Below, piece after piece: positions 6,901-14,499 of a stretch of DNA of 64,000 bases. The stretch covers positions 1-64,000 of the forward strand of contig JAJBUG010000053.1 of NCBI GenBank assembly GCA_020860515.1. Direction: 5' to 3'. This DNA is from Bacteroidales bacterium. GTDB lineage: Bacteria > Bacteroidota > Bacteroidia > Bacteroidales > Muribaculaceae. Within the stretch, counting starts at the first letter, position 1; each line of letters begins with the position of its first letter. The notes below the pieces were generated by a model. The model saw nothing but the letters and a program-made list of their open reading frames with translations. It did not search any database and was not told the DNA's origin. The translations under genes and the position numbers were made by a program.

Positions 6901-7944
6901 ATGAAATCGCTTAAGAATTGGACTATGTACATGAGCCTTGGCACACTTGTCTTTTTGCTGGCATCTTGCGAAGAGCATTGCCGTTGCCACCATGACAAGT
7001 CGGCCTCCTATGCATCGTGCCTGATTCAAGCTGATTGGAGCCAATACACTGTGGATGACGACTTGAACGGCATGACAGTGCATTGCTTCAATTCTGATGC
7101 TGGCAATGCCGTAAGCTTGGCTACCCACAATACTGAGGAAGCTCGTCTGAATTTGCCTATCGGAACCTACGATGTAGCCGTTTTTTCAAATACTCCAGAT
7201 GAATATTCCTTTGTGGAGTTCGATGGGATGGATCGGTTTGACACCGCCGAACTAAATGCAGTGAATCTGGAACAGGAAAGCTGGTACGACGAAGACCGCC
7301 TGATTATGGCTCCCGAATGGATGGGAGTGGATTATATACACGGATTTGAGGTGACGCAAGACATGGCTCTTGCTACTGCTGGCACCAACTGCAAGTGCAT
7401 CGACTGTGAGTGCTGCGCCACTCATGCGCCCAGTGAAGGGTTCTTGATAGGCAAAGTCACGCCGCTTAATGTGATTTGGACTTTGAAGGTAAAGGTGCAT
7501 ATCGAAGGCATTCATAATCTTCGCTCTGCGCGAGGCGCAATCTCTGGCTTGGCCGACGGCTACAAGTTCTCGCTTGAATTTGCCAAAGAGACAACGGCTG
7601 CTCAGTTGCTCTCCAATTGGGAGCTGACTCTTGACGAAACTGACCCCACTATAGGTGAGATTGAGGTGTCGGTGCTTACGTTCGGCCTTCCTTATGGCCA
7701 TGGTGGCAGATTTGATGCCAACCCATTCTCAATCCAGCTTCTGCTTGTGGACGACGAGACTGTTTGCAGCAAGAATTTCCAGGTAGTAGATGGCATCGAA
7801 GTTGACGAAGAAACCCAAACTATCAGCATCTACATTGACTATGGCGAGCCACTGCCTAATGTTGACCCCAACTATGGCGACGGAGCCTTCAAGGCCGAAG
7901 TTGACGACTGGGGTGACGGTGGCGACGTAAACGTGGATATGTAA
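6901..7944 (+). CDS. FimB/Mfa2-like (DUF5119-type) lipoprotein
   Basis: The 347-residue lipoprotein has a signal ending LVFLLASC, with the lipobox cysteine near residue 23. The body resembles the DUF5119/FimB-Mfa2 group of fimbrial anchor proteins, with a GMTVHCFNSDAG strand followed by LNLPIGTYDVAVFSNTPDEY, where the L-P-x-G-x-Y-D motif is typical. Two cysteine clusters are unusual: CEEHCRCHH after the lipobox and CKCIDCECC near residues 164-172. The C-terminus DDWGDGGDVNVDM resembles the end of the next protein and may be a terminal beta strand used in subunit joining. The gene starts 8 bp after the OmpA gene, so the two are cotranscribed. Confidence 0.75.
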   Translation: MKSLKNWTMYMSLGTLVFLLASCEEHCRCHHDKSASYASCLIQADWSQYTVDDDLNGMTVHCFNSDAGNAVSLATHNTEEARLNLPIGTYDVAVFSNTPDEYSFVEFDGMDRFDTAELNAVNLEQESWYDEDRLIMAPEWMGVDYIHGFEVTQDMALATAGTNCKCIDCECCATHAPSEGFLIGKVTPLNVIWTLKVKVHIEGIHNLRSARGAISGLADGYKFSLEFAKETTAAQLLSNWELTLDETDPTIGEIEVSVLTFGLPYGHGGRFDANPFSIQLLLVDDETVCSKNFQVVDGIEVDEETQTISIYIDYGEPLPNVDPNYGDGAFKAEVDDWGDGGDVNVDM

Positions 7945-8008
7945 TCAGAAAAGTTTCATATAGCTAATTATAATTAACCAATTTGTTTAACTCAATCATT
8001 TCTAACAA

Positions 8009-9232
8009 ATGAAGATCAATCGATTGACTTTGGCTCTTCTCGCTGGTGCAGCACTCTCGCTGGGTGCATGCAGCAACGATGATCAGCAGGACATTGTCGC
8101 CAAGGGTGACAATTCCATCTCGTTCACAACCTACACCAGCCGAGCTTCAAGCTTGACCAGTGACAACATCGCCGACTTCGGTGTTCTCGCCTACTACAAC
8201 GATGGTGCAACTTGGGCTGCAACCTCAAGCCTCGTGCCTGACTTCATGTACAATCAGAAAGTGGAAAAATCTGGCGCAAACTGGATCTATGATCCAATCA
8301 AGTATTGGCCAGCTGACGCATCGAAGAAAATCTCGTTCTTGGGTTATACCCCCTATGTGGAAGTGGATGAAACTACTGGCGCAAATGCCAAAGCTGCATC
8401 TGCTGATGGTGTCGCCTCGATTATCACAGAACTTTCCAACAACTCTTATGCTGGCAATCCCTATCTGAAGTTCTCGGTTGGCACCAAGATTACAGACCAG
8501 CTGGATCTCGCCTATGCCAGTGCAATGGATCAGGATAATAGCAATACTCCTGTGAATATGCAGTTCAAGCACGCTCTTTCGCGCGTATGCTTCAAGGTGC
8601 GTGGCTGGAAGGATGCTACCACGGTTGCAGGTCAGACTTTTGATGATCAAACCACTGTTACCATCCACTCTGTCAAAATCACCACTGCTCGCAAAGCCGC
8701 TACCCTTGACCTTAAGGAAGGCACATGGAGCAATCCAGTTGATGTAGCCGGTGGCAAGACCGAAGCTTATACAGTGGCTGAGCGTTACAGCAACATGAAC
8801 ACAGCTAATGCTACAATCACTGGTGGTGACACTGAGGCCAAGCTTCTCAACAGTGAGGGCGATTACATCATGATGCTCCCGAATCTTGATGATGATGAGT
8901 ATGCAATCTTGGTGGATTACACAATCACCACTACTGATGATGCTCTGGCAGAGGGTGAGGTAAGCTATCGCCAGAAGGTTTACCGCCACATCAAGCCCAA
9001 CTTCGAGGCTGGCAAGGCTTATGCCATCATAATCAACATCGGCATGTCGGGCAATCCTACCGATGACCCTGATCCCGATGTTCCTGAAGATCCCGATCCC
9101 GATCCAAGCGATCCCGACGAGCCTGACACCCCTACCCCTCCGTCAAAGGCTGGCTACATCCAGTTCACAGCTACCGTATCTGACTGGGGCAGTGACAACG
9201 AGGTTGAAATCACACTCGTAAAGAATTCCTAA
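8009..9232 (+). CDS. Fimbrillin-family lipoprotein (probable fibre subunit)
   Basis: The 407-residue lipoprotein has a signal with lipobox LSLGAC (Cys21), followed by SNDDQ. Features of Bacteroidales fimbrillins are visible: ISFTTYTSRA after the N-terminal strand, DFGVLAYYNDGATWA, WIYDPIKYWPADASKKISFLGY, and MQFKHALSRVCFKV. These are the conserved YWP and F-x-H-A-L-S-R motifs. Near the end is an Asp-Pro repeat region (about 353-380), then a final domain strand VSDWGSDNEVEI that resembles the C-terminus of the neighbouring lipoprotein. It is probably the main fibre or a tip protein, possibly helping donor-recipient contact. Transcription likely stops at 9279-9315. Confidence 0.85.
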   Translation: MKINRLTLALLAGAALSLGACSNDDQQDIVAKGDNSISFTTYTSRASSLTSDNIADFGVLAYYNDGATWAATSSLVPDFMYNQKVEKSGANWIYDPIKYWPADASKKISFLGYTPYVEVDETTGANAKAASADGVASIITELSNNSYAGNPYLKFSVGTKITDQLDLAYASAMDQDNSNTPVNMQFKHALSRVCFKVRGWKDATTVAGQTFDDQTTVTIHSVKITTARKAATLDLKEGTWSNPVDVAGGKTEAYTVAERYSNMNTANATITGGDTEAKLLNSEGDYIMMLPNLDDDEYAILVDYTITTTDDALAEGEVSYRQKVYRHIKPNFEAGKAYAIIINIGMSGNPTDDPDPDVPEDPDPDPSDPDEPDTPTPPSKAGYIQFTATVSDWGSDNEVEITLVKNS

Positions 9233-9278
9233 GCCGCGATGGTTTCGGATTGAATAGAAGGCATTATTTTTCACGGTG

Positions 9279-9315
9279 AGGCCTTGGTGTGATGCCAAGC
9301 ATTGCATCAGGGCCT
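9279..9315 (+). terminator. Terminator of the fimbrial operon
   Basis: AGGCC and TGATGC pair with GCATCA and GGCCT in a two-part stem around a CAAGCATT loop, followed by TTTACTTTATTT. It lies 47 bp after the fimbrillin stop. Confidence 0.75.
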
Positions 9316-9758
9316 TTACTTTATTTGAAAATATAACGATTTAGGATTATTGAAATATATAACATGATTTATATTTACATATTATTATAGATTAATGGTA
9401 ACAATAAATATATATTTAATTCTAATATGAATATAGTTTTATATTTACATATATTGAAATTAATTTTAATTAATATTTAATTATATTTATATATATAAAT
9501 TAATATGGTTATATATAAAAGTATAAAAGTATAAAAGTATAAAAGTATAAAAGTATAAAAGTATAAAAATTTAAAAATATAAAAAGTGAAAAGGTTAGAA
9601 AATTAAGCAAAGTGTAACAGTTGAATGTGATTAGTTTATTTTGTTAATGAAGGGACTTAGTTAAACGTTAGGAAAAAGTTAATTCGTGATGATGTAAACT
9701 TTATGTAAATGGGTATAAGAAACTCATAATTTGTTGTTAAACGATAGATGAACATATG
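9316..9758. other. AT-rich non-coding spacer
   Basis: About 440 bp of strongly AT-rich DNA with no credible gene lies between two hairpins and two converging operons. It contains runs of TATATTTA-like sequence and the 8-bp tandem repeat at 9521-9568. It could be a region of easy strand opening or simply non-selected spacer. Confidence 0.7.
9521..9568. repeat. Six perfect copies of the 8-mer GTATAAAA
   Basis: GTATAAAA is repeated six times without interruption. It is flanked by degenerate copies (ATATAAAA at 9513-9520, ATTTAAAA and ATATAAAA after 9568). Copy number is likely to vary by slippage. Confidence 0.9.
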
Positions 9759-9790
9759 ACAATAGCCACGCTGTGAAGCGTGGCTATTGT
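9759..9790. terminator. Strong hairpin ending the long minus-strand operon
   Basis: ACAATAGCCACGC pairs perfectly with GCGTGGCTATTGT around TGTGAA, a 13-bp stem. It lies 23 bp beyond the stop of the minus-strand gene ending at 9814 and can act on either strand, though no long T-tract follows. Confidence 0.75.
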
Positions 9791-9813
9791 TGTAATGTAG
9801 GATGAATATGCAT

Positions 9814-10470
9814 TTACATATGCAAGCCTCCGGATGGAGTAAGTTCGGGGTGCAGTTCTTCCATCTTCTCTTTGGCTGCTTCGAGATTGGCGTTTACGCC
9901 AAGATCGTAATCGACAGGAATGCTCTCTTCGGTTTTGAAGCCAGCATTTGTGATGTCGCCAAATTCGATAGCATCCTTCTCCGCATTGTAACGGAAATAG
10001 TAGAATGTTGCGTCTGCGTTATCAAATTCCATAATTGCATCGCGGTTGTTAGCATTGAGCCAGCGATCGAACTTTATGCTGAAATCTTCACGGAAAGTGT
10101 CTTTCGCAAGATCTTTGATATCGTCAGAGCCATTTTGCTCTACGCTCCAAGCTCCAGCCTCGCGAATTGCATCCTTCACTTCATCCTCTGTGAGCTTGCG
10201 ATACAACTCAAAAGTGTTGTATTGAGTGTCTAACACCAAAAGATGGGTTTCATCTTGATTGATGATGAGCTCTTCCTCTGGCATGTTTTTTGGCTTGATT
10301 ATGGTTTCGATATAGGGCTTGGAGCCTTTATCGCAGCTCTTGGCAATCTCAATCGCCTCAGCGTAATGTGGCTCAGAATGTATTGATTCGTCAAGGGCTT
10401 CGTGGATTTTGTCATCTGCGTTGTAGTCAATGGCATTTTCCACCCGGTAATAATAAGTTTTGTCGCTCAT
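9814..10470 (-). CDS. Two-lobed accessory protein with C-terminal GLHM tag
   Basis: The 218-residue acidic soluble protein is of unknown function and homologous end to end with the protein at 34127-34780. Compare TFELYRKLTEDEVKDAIREAG here with HLYNKMDEAQVKKAFLEAG there, and TFREDFSIKFDRW with AFREDFKPKWEEF. The second lobe is the recurrent module of this element: FYYFRYNAEKDAIEFG, then VDYDLGVNANLEAAK, then HPEL. It ends in the shared tag SGGLHM. No signal peptide is present. It is the last gene of the long operon, and its start overlaps the upstream gene's stop in ATGA. A paralogue in each accessory operon suggests a common cytoplasmic or translocated partner role. Confidence 0.75.
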   Translation of the reverse strand: MSDKTYYYRVENAIDYNADDKIHEALDESIHSEPHYAEAIEIAKSCDKGSKPYIETIIKPKNMPEEELIINQDETHLLVLDTQYNTFELYRKLTEDEVKDAIREAGAWSVEQNGSDDIKDLAKDTFREDFSIKFDRWLNANNRDAIMEFDNADATFYYFRYNAEKDAIEFGDITNAGFKTEESIPVDYDLGVNANLEAAKEKMEELHPELTPSGGLHM

Positions 10471-11621
10471 AATGATAATCCGTTATATTCTTGATTTTGG
10501 TTATATTTATCCATTAGTTCTTCGAATGTCTGTTGGGCGTTCTTTGGTCGTATCATTTCAAACCGGCCGATTTTGGGTGTTTCAAGCTGGGGCTTGAGTC
10601 CATCCTTTATAGCTTTTTCTGTAACAAGATTAGATTCCCATCCATTCAACACGCTTGACGAACCGAATACTTCAAGAGAAAAGGCTTTCTGCCACTCTTT
10701 CATATCCTTGAAGTCGTAAGTATCTTCACCTAATGCGTCATTCATTGTGTAAATTCCAGCTTCTGTGGCTCCATACATTCCTACCTCTGCTATTGTTTTG
10801 GCACCACCCATTGTTACAAAGTCAATTGATGAGCCTATGATCTTTGAAGCAACTTTCTCACCATTTGTAGGATTGTATCTGGCCTCGGCGCGAGAATCTA
10901 TTTCAACGTTAATTAGTTCTTCTTCCGTCACTTCCAGAAAATGATCCATCATTTTGCCATAAGCCATTTTTCCCAAAGTCAAAACGCCATGCAGAGGATG
11001 AGTTATGCCATCAATAACATCGTCAGCTCCTAAGCTTTTGGGTGTAAGCAGTGTGTTTGCCATGCGTAGGATTTCTTTGGTGGAACCAATCAAAGAATTA
11101 TCAATGCCTTTTTTCACAATGTATTCCATCGAACTGCGTGGCACCGAGTGTTCGGCCATTGTGTCCATCATGTGCTGTTGCAGAGCTTCCATGACATAAG
11201 TGATGGCCAAGTCATTGTCGCCCAAATATCCACGATTGATGCAACCCTCCACTCCGTATTGCCGTACTATTTCGGCTGGTATTCCGCTTTTTATGAGATA
11301 ATTCTCAACTCCTATGTGATCAATCGCAGCTTTACGCCATTGGTTTACCAATTCCACTTGGGCTTGCTGGTTCATAGGGCTGTTTGATACTTGACCCCAT
11401 GATTTAGAAATTATATCCGTTGCTTTCGAGTAGAAATTGGGATTCTTGGCTAAATCAATTGCTCCAAACACACCGTCCCTTGCCAACGCAACCACTGCGT
11501 CAGAGAAACTTTTGCCAGCTGTAGAGAAATTGTATTCTATAACTGGCTTTACATTTTTCTCATAGTAGGCATCTACAGCAGCGGATGCTTCTGCCAGGGC
11601 TTGCTTTGTTTCATTGCTCAT
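10467..11621 (-). CDS. Hypothetical protein with C-terminal NGLSL
   Basis: The 384-residue, mostly helical protein begins MSNETKQALAEASAAVDAYYE. I recognise no domain. The middle has moderately hydrophobic glycine-rich stretches (IIGSSIDFVTMGGAKTIAEVGMYGATEAGIYTM, given here only as its general location about 258-290) that could bury or pack against a membrane, but no clear transmembrane helix or signal peptide. The end, QNQEYNGLSL, is a variant of the shared C-terminal tag. Its stop overlaps the next start (ATGA). A role as a protein carried or recruited by the transfer system is possible only by association. Confidence 0.65.
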   Translation of the reverse strand: MSNETKQALAEASAAVDAYYEKNVKPVIEYNFSTAGKSFSDAVVALARDGVFGAIDLAKNPNFYSKATDIISKSWGQVSNSPMNQQAQVELVNQWRKAAIDHIGVENYLIKSGIPAEIVRQYGVEGCINRGYLGDNDLAITYVMEALQQHMMDTMAEHSVPRSSMEYIVKKGIDNSLIGSTKEILRMANTLLTPKSLGADDVIDGITHPLHGVLTLGKMAYGKMMDHFLEVTEEELINVEIDSRAEARYNPTNGEKVASKIIGSSIDFVTMGGAKTIAEVGMYGATEAGIYTMNDALGEDTYDFKDMKEWQKAFSLEVFGSSSVLNGWESNLVTEKAIKDGLKPQLETPKIGRFEMIRPKNAQQTFEELMDKYNQNQEYNGLSL

Positions 11622-11642
11622 TAGTGATGGGTTTAAGTAGTG

Positions 11643-12260
11643 TTACGATTCAGGCTTTGCGTAAGGATGGCAGTCATCTACAATGGCACTTAGTGAAATT
11701 TCAGGAATGCCATTGGTCTTGTGTACGCTTGGCTCAAACACTCCAATAAGTTCAATCGTGGCTTTCTCTACCATCCATTCGGGTTTCGCTGTTTTGAATT
11801 GAGTAAGGTTAACCCATAGATGCTCATATTCTTTGTCGCTGATTACGTCAGTATGTCGGCAGGAATAAAGCAGCATAGGATTGTTATGACAATCATGCTT
11901 CTCCATAATCACCTTTCCCAACTTGCCAATCATATATAGCTGGCCCGAAAATTTATCGAGCAGAGAGGTTGGTGCGAGGTTGATTTCAGTGGCAGAGAAA
12001 TTGACATAGATATTGGGGCCAGTTTTGCGGAAATGAGCTGTACCTTTAACCTCCACTCTTTTCCCAGGGAGCAGGTTTTGTAGCGCAACCTTGTCTTGGT
12101 CGATGTTGATAGTAATTTCCTTCTGCAATGCATCTCCTTTGCGATTTGCAAGGAAAAGACTTACAGGAAAGGAAATGTAGGGCTTGCCATCATTCTGACG
12201 GTTGCGAGCTTCGGCTGGACGCAGAATTGAGGCGTTGATAGTTCCTTCTACAGTGACCAT
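11643..12260 (-). CDS. Double OB-fold, SSB-like DNA-binding protein
   Basis: The 205-residue protein begins with an SSB-like OB fold: VTVEGTINASILRPAEAR, then PYISFPVSLFLANRKGD, LQNLLPGKRVEVKGTAHFRK and IYVNFSATEI (about 1-92). A second OB-like half follows, from SGQLYMIGKLGKVIM to IELIGVFEPSVHKTNGIPEISLSAIV (about 104-195). It lacks the acidic tail normal for housekeeping SSB and lacks the shared tag. It probably coats single-stranded transfer DNA or acts in its repair. Cotranscription with ArdC-like and Toprim proteins fits an incoming-DNA package. Confidence 0.7.
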   Translation of the reverse strand: MVTVEGTINASILRPAEARNRQNDGKPYISFPVSLFLANRKGDALQKEITINIDQDKVALQNLLPGKRVEVKGTAHFRKTGPNIYVNFSATEINLAPTSLLDKFSGQLYMIGKLGKVIMEKHDCHNNPMLLYSCRHTDVISDKEYEHLWVNLTQFKTAKPEWMVEKATIELIGVFEPSVHKTNGIPEISLSAIVDDCHPYAKPES

Positions 12261-12279
12261 AGCTAATCTGTTTTATTGG

Positions 12280-13410
12280 TTATCGGCTCAATCCTTGCGA
12301 TTGCTCACGATTGGCTTCTAATTCGATGTTCTGGTTTTGGGCTATTGCTTGCGCTGCGGCCACTGCGTCGATTTGCCGAACGCACCCCTCTGTTTGTTCG
12401 ATTCTCTCTTTGTGGCTCAGAGTGGGGTCTTGTTGAATTTCGGTAAGATTATCTACATGGACTGCGCTTGTAAGCTCAACCACTTTTTGGCCTTTGCCGA
12501 GGTCGTAGGTCAGATAGGCTTTGCCATTGCTCTTGTCAACGGATATGTGTGCGCTATGGCCCTCGTCCATTTGCAGTTCCAGTTCTTTGCCATTCTGCAC
12601 CTCCTGCACCACCTGCTCATTTTCTTCCTTGCTCTTATTGGCATCAAGTATCTTCATTGCTACCATGAACTGGAAGATGGCGGCAAGGATGTTCTGAAAA
12701 AGGTCGCTGCTCTGGTTTTCTCCCATATTTGTGAATAAGTCCTGAAGCCCAGTCAGGGTCTCATCCTTCTTCTGCTTGGTTGGGTCATTAGGATCATTAA
12801 GCGTGGGGGCATTGTCGATAGTTTCCTCTTGATTCAAATCAGCAGCCTGAGCTTCCCCCAATGTTTCCTTTGGGGGTTCAAGACCCATGATTTGCTCCAA
12901 TGTAGTGTCGTTGTCAACATACTCTGTTAGAACATTCTTGTTGTTTTGGTCGAGAATCTTTAGGTCATCGAATTTCGCGCCTTGATTGATCACAATGTCC
13001 GAGATATAGGCATTTGGATCCATCTTGTGAGATTGGCCATCCTTATCTATAAGCTCCACGCTAATGCCAACTTGTGACTTTCCTGAGAAATCGTTGCTCA
13101 CGGCATTGCCTATTGATGCGCCCTTCAAAGGCTTATCGCCTTCGATTTGTGTGGTATGCACATTGTCATAAGTCACCATAAGGGTGGTGCCATCTTCTCG
13201 GGCATACTGAATGGTTATGGCCTTGTTGTTAGGATTGATTAGCGAAGGCTCAACCTTGGCCACTTCGCCATTGTTCTCGCTGGAGTAAAGGTAGGCGTTG
13301 CTACTATCTACGGCCACTATCATTTGTGGTCCATGAGGCTCTTGGCCAAAAGGCTTTGTAATTTTTGCCTCGCCCATGAGGGGCATTACAGCTGTTGAAT
13401 TAGTTGCCAT
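12280..13410 (-). CDS. Catalytically dead M23-like protein with module B and GLSR tag
   Basis: The 376-residue protein begins ATNSTAVMPLMGEAKITKPFG. Residues about 14-140 align by eye with the M23 peptidase at 47479-48429: SSENNGEVAKVEP versus STENGSVVSVDE, and ITIQYAREDGTTLMVTYDNV versus ITLEYDREDGSKVRVKYLHL. The zinc ligands HxxxD and HxH are absent, so it should not cleave peptidoglycan. A linker rich in D, N and E follows. There is a possible short amphipathic or hydrophobic helix (FQNILAAIFQFMVAMKIL, about 236-254). Then comes module B, with ISVDKSNGKAYLTYDLGKGQ and LSHKERI. It ends SQGLSR. No signal peptide is seen. It may be a scaffold or regulator derived from the peptidase. Confidence 0.75.
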   Translation of the reverse strand: MATNSTAVMPLMGEAKITKPFGQEPHGPQMIVAVDSSNAYLYSSENNGEVAKVEPSLINPNNKAITIQYAREDGTTLMVTYDNVHTTQIEGDKPLKGASIGNAVSNDFSGKSQVGISVELIDKDGQSHKMDPNAYISDIVINQGAKFDDLKILDQNNKNVLTEYVDNDTTLEQIMGLEPPKETLGEAQAADLNQEETIDNAPTLNDPNDPTKQKKDETLTGLQDLFTNMGENQSSDLFQNILAAIFQFMVAMKILDANKSKEENEQVVQEVQNGKELELQMDEGHSAHISVDKSNGKAYLTYDLGKGQKVVELTSAVHVDNLTEIQQDPTLSHKERIEQTEGCVRQIDAVAAAQAIAQNQNIELEANREQSQGLSR

Positions 13411-13425
13411 ATTATTCTATGTTAA

Positions 13426-14487
13426 TTATACTGAAAAGTTTATACTCTGTTGATTTTCCAATTGCTTTGATTCGTACTCAGCTTGGGCTCGGTCAAAAGC
13501 TATTTGTGTCTGATGGCTGATGATAGCTCCATGCAATACATCTCCTAAATGTTGAGCGCGTTCCTCCAATTGATAATAGGGATTCTTGAGTATTTCTTGA
13601 ATCGAAGCTATTTCTTCCTTGGTCAGCATCTTTGTCTGTTGGCCATATCCGATGTCATAAGTCAGTTTCGTTCCTTTAGCTGTTTTATCCAGATACACTG
13701 CCTTAGTGCCTGGCACTATTTTTGAATAATCAAAAGGACCATCAGGAATAGTATGGGATTTGCCTGATATTCCAAGCATGGAGAAAAGAGTTTGCATTGG
13801 TTCGGTATCAAGTCCGAGCATTTGAGCCAGTGCGTTTTTGTTTTGATTAGGGGTATTGATGTTTGAAGTAGTGTTTTGCGTAGGTTTGTTGTCGATCGTT
13901 GAGGCTAACTGAGAAGAATAGGGATTGCCCGATGTAGAGGCCTGAGCCAGCACCTTGCGCGCTTCTTTGGCCCTTTCAAGTCCATCCTCTCCTTTCCAAA
14001 GATAACCAATCCCCACTCCTCGTTCCTTAGCTCGGCGCTGAGCTTCTTTGTCTAATTCATGAAGATTTAGATGCTCAACGTTGTTTATTAGAACTTGTGC
14101 GTAAGATGGATCCTCGGCATAGCCGCCAGCTTTCAACCCTTTGGCCCAACCTTTATAGTCGAGAGGGTCAAGATCGAAACATTTAGAATAGGAAATTCTT
14201 AGAAGAGCTGCATGATCAAGAAAACTATCCGATACGCTGGCATAAGCGCGAAATTTGCGCTGATTGCCATTGTCGCTTGCCATCACTGATTTTCCGCCAA
14301 GCTTTTCCCATTCTTTGCCAGCGGTAATGCCAAATTGGTTGTTGGAGTTTCCTCCTGGCACTCGTTCGCCATTGGCACTTTCGATTATTCCTTGGACTGC
14401 AGTGATAGAAGCTGGCACGCCAGTTTCTATCATCTGCTCAATCCAAGCTTCTTTGTGCTGCGCTATGTAATCTCTTGTTGATGACAT
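13426..14487 (-). CDS. Glucosaminidase-like (GH73) protein with module B
   Basis: The 353-residue protein has an N-terminal endo-glucosaminidase domain: SITAVQGIIESANGERVPGG with probable catalytic Glu36, NNQFGITAGKEWEKLGG, RKFRAYASVSDSFLDHAALL, WAKGLKAGGYAEDPSYAQVL, the usual GH73 order up to about residue 150. The C-terminal third carries module B, with AVYLDKTAKGTKLTYDIGYG and a following IQEILKNP helix, also found in the proteins at 12280 and 47479. It has no signal peptide, although its substrate is peptidoglycan. It would need the transfer channel, lysis or another route to reach the wall. Its ending, SINFSV, is not the common tag. Confidence 0.8.
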   Translation of the reverse strand: MSSTRDYIAQHKEAWIEQMIETGVPASITAVQGIIESANGERVPGGNSNNQFGITAGKEWEKLGGKSVMASDNGNQRKFRAYASVSDSFLDHAALLRISYSKCFDLDPLDYKGWAKGLKAGGYAEDPSYAQVLINNVEHLNLHELDKEAQRRAKERGVGIGYLWKGEDGLERAKEARKVLAQASTSGNPYSSQLASTIDNKPTQNTTSNINTPNQNKNALAQMLGLDTEPMQTLFSMLGISGKSHTIPDGPFDYSKIVPGTKAVYLDKTAKGTKLTYDIGYGQQTKMLTKEEIASIQEILKNPYYQLEERAQHLGDVLHGAIISHQTQIAFDRAQAEYESKQLENQQSINFSV

Positions 14488-14499
14488 ATTTTGAAAGAT

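Noticed and set aside
7252..7701. Minus-strand 149-codon frame
   Set aside because: Antisense to the FimB/Mfa2-like lipoprotein.
8225..8989. Long minus-strand frame (254 codons) inside the fimbrillin gene
   Set aside because: The plus strand encodes a clear lipoprotein with fimbrillin motifs. The antisense frame has no start context.
9521..9568. Tandem 8-mers as a CRISPR array or replication iterons
   Set aside because: There are no spacers, and the unit is far shorter than CRISPR repeats or usual iterons. No replication initiator lies beside it.
9802..10233. Plus-strand 143-codon frame
   Set aside because: Antisense to the module protein, whose homology to 34127-34780 fixes the coding strand.
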